DNA from: Capsaspora owczarzaki ATCC 30864
Lineage: Eukaryota > Opisthokonta > Filasterea
DNA: 64,000 bases
Assembly (NCBI RefSeq): GCF_000151315.2
Contig: NW_011887305.1
Location: 516,458 to 580,457, forward strand
Reading direction: 5' to 3'
The position numbers were made by a program, and so were the translations under genes. The notes under the pieces are model-generated. The model was not told the origin of the DNA, searched no databases, and saw nothing but the letters and a program-made list of their open reading frames with translations. This document shows, one piece after another, positions 63,285 to 64,000 of the stretch; positions within the stretch are counted from its first letter, which is position 1, and each line of letters starts with the position of its first letter.

Positions 63285-63526
63285 GACAATCAAAACAAAG
63301 GGAGTGATACCACGTTGGTAGTGCTTGGGATTTCTGAGACTGTTCGAGCTCCTATTCCAATTCGCTCAGATTTCAGGACTGAGCCTTCTTATTCAATTGC
63401 ATACACCATCCCCCTCTTCTCCTGTGACTTCCAGCTCCCTTAATGCCACTGACACTCAATGGTAGAGTGTTTCCAGTCCCTCACTCTTTTTGTTTTTGCT
63501 GAGCAGAGCCATTCAACAAGCAAGCA
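63285..63526. promoter_or_regulatory. Head-to-head intergenic region, ITPK1(-) / STX5(+)
   Basis: 242 bp between divergent starts, the shortest divergent gap in the window. A bidirectional promoter is inferred from spacing only. Confidence 0.45.
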
Positions 63527-63845
63527 ATGGCGCTGATCTCGGCCAAGGACCGAACCAAAGAGTTCCTGTCTGCCGTCGCGACTGCCCAGCGCACCTCCGC
63601 CGCGGCCTCCGCATTGCCCGGCAGCAGCAGCAGCAGCAGCAGCACCTCCAGCAGTAGTAGCATGGCGGGCGGCGGCAGGCTCGGCAGTCGCGACGACCCC
63701 GGCGTTCCCCTCCTCACTTCGCCTGGCTCGTCGTCGTCCTCGTCCTCGTCCTCGTCCATGCCGCGCACTCAGTTTGCGCTCATCGCCAAGCAGATCGCAA
63801 TGGACATTAACAGCACGTTCGGCAAACTCGAGCGCTTGTCTGCTT
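63527..63845 (+). CDS. STX5: Syntaxin-5 (Sed5-like) N-terminus, first exon
   Basis: First exon, 106 codons plus one base, ending at a GTAAGC donor (63846). Later exons lie beyond the window. It begins with AKDRTKEFLSAVATAQ, the conserved syntaxin-5 N-peptide (DRTxEF), which binds Sly1/SCFD1. Serine-rich filler follows, and then RTQFALIAKQIAMDINSTFG and KLERLS, the start of the Habc helix (TLMAKRIGKDLSNTFAKLEKL in animals). STX5 is the Q-SNARE for ER-Golgi and intra-Golgi fusion. The SNARE motif and membrane anchor are not visible here. CAG/AGC and TCGTCC runs encode polyS. Confidence 0.88.
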
Positions 63846-64000
63846 GTAAGCCGCGCTCTGCTCGCCGCTGCCGTCGTGGCGCTTTGCTTGGCTCGCTTGT
63901 ACTCTCTTACTCTGAGTATACTCAGACGAGCCTACTATTTGCCAACCTTCACTCTGATGAAGAACACAAACCCCGTGATTGATGACGTTGATCAGTCGAA

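Overview
The window is nuclear DNA from a unicellular relative of animals. It has short spliced genes (introns about 60-800 bp), moderately high GC in exons, T-rich leaders, many coding microsatellites (polyQ, polyA, polyS) and an ordinary eukaryotic tRNA-Ala. The gene set (TANGO1-like, LYSET, ABITRAM, YIPF4, PRR11-like, PPM1E/F-like, MARCH and a kinase-Sel1-RhoGAP fusion) points to a holozoan. A filasterean such as Capsaspora is my best guess, made by inference and not by database search. Exon coordinates were derived by hand from GT/GC-AG borders, phase bookkeeping and family alignment from memory.

Layout. 1-2258: 3' part of a non-LTR (LINE) retrotransposon. 2893-4873 (+): LRR gene with one repeat per exon. 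5401-9052 (-): an unknown gene, YIPF4 and SAYSD1. 9520-11711 (+): RRM/RS splicing-type protein. 11861-12712 (-): OXLD1. 13018-15073 (+): PRR11-like. 15402-17993 (-): AAA_28+CYTH protein. 18270-20630 (+): F-box/LRR protein. 20735-22947 (-): PYROXD1. 23235-23307 (+): tRNA-Ala(AGC). 23453-24046 (+): orphan XPG nuclease fragment. 24967-26718 (+): MARCH ubiquitin ligase. 27093-29037 (-): TIM50. 29921-32218 (+): PPM-type phosphatase. 32423-38820 (-): WDR83, UGP2 and ABITRAM. 39222-39733 (+): LYSET. 40338-46078 (-): kinase-Sel1-RhoGAP giant. 47141-50324 (+): PSMD5. 50457-58264 (-): TANGO1-like and PSMA3. 58546-60207 (-): second LRR gene, paralogous to the first and inverted. 60561-61757 (+): SH3BGRL-like. 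61894-63284 (-): ITPK1. 63527 onward (+): syntaxin-5, running off the window.

The genes are mostly unrelated housekeeping loci packed with 100-1000 bp between them. A secretory-pathway theme (YIPF4, SAYSD1, TANGO1, LYSET, STX5, MARCH) and two proteasome genes (PSMD5, PSMA3) recur, with no evidence of operons. The most unusual items are the LRR plus F-box-like two-gene family, the kinase-Sel1-RhoGAP protein whose GAP module lacks the arginine finger, the TANGO1-like protein, a RING-CH finger split by about 150 residues, several GC-AG introns, coding-strand T-tracts upstream of start codons, and frame conflicts at microsatellites near the N-termini of several genes.
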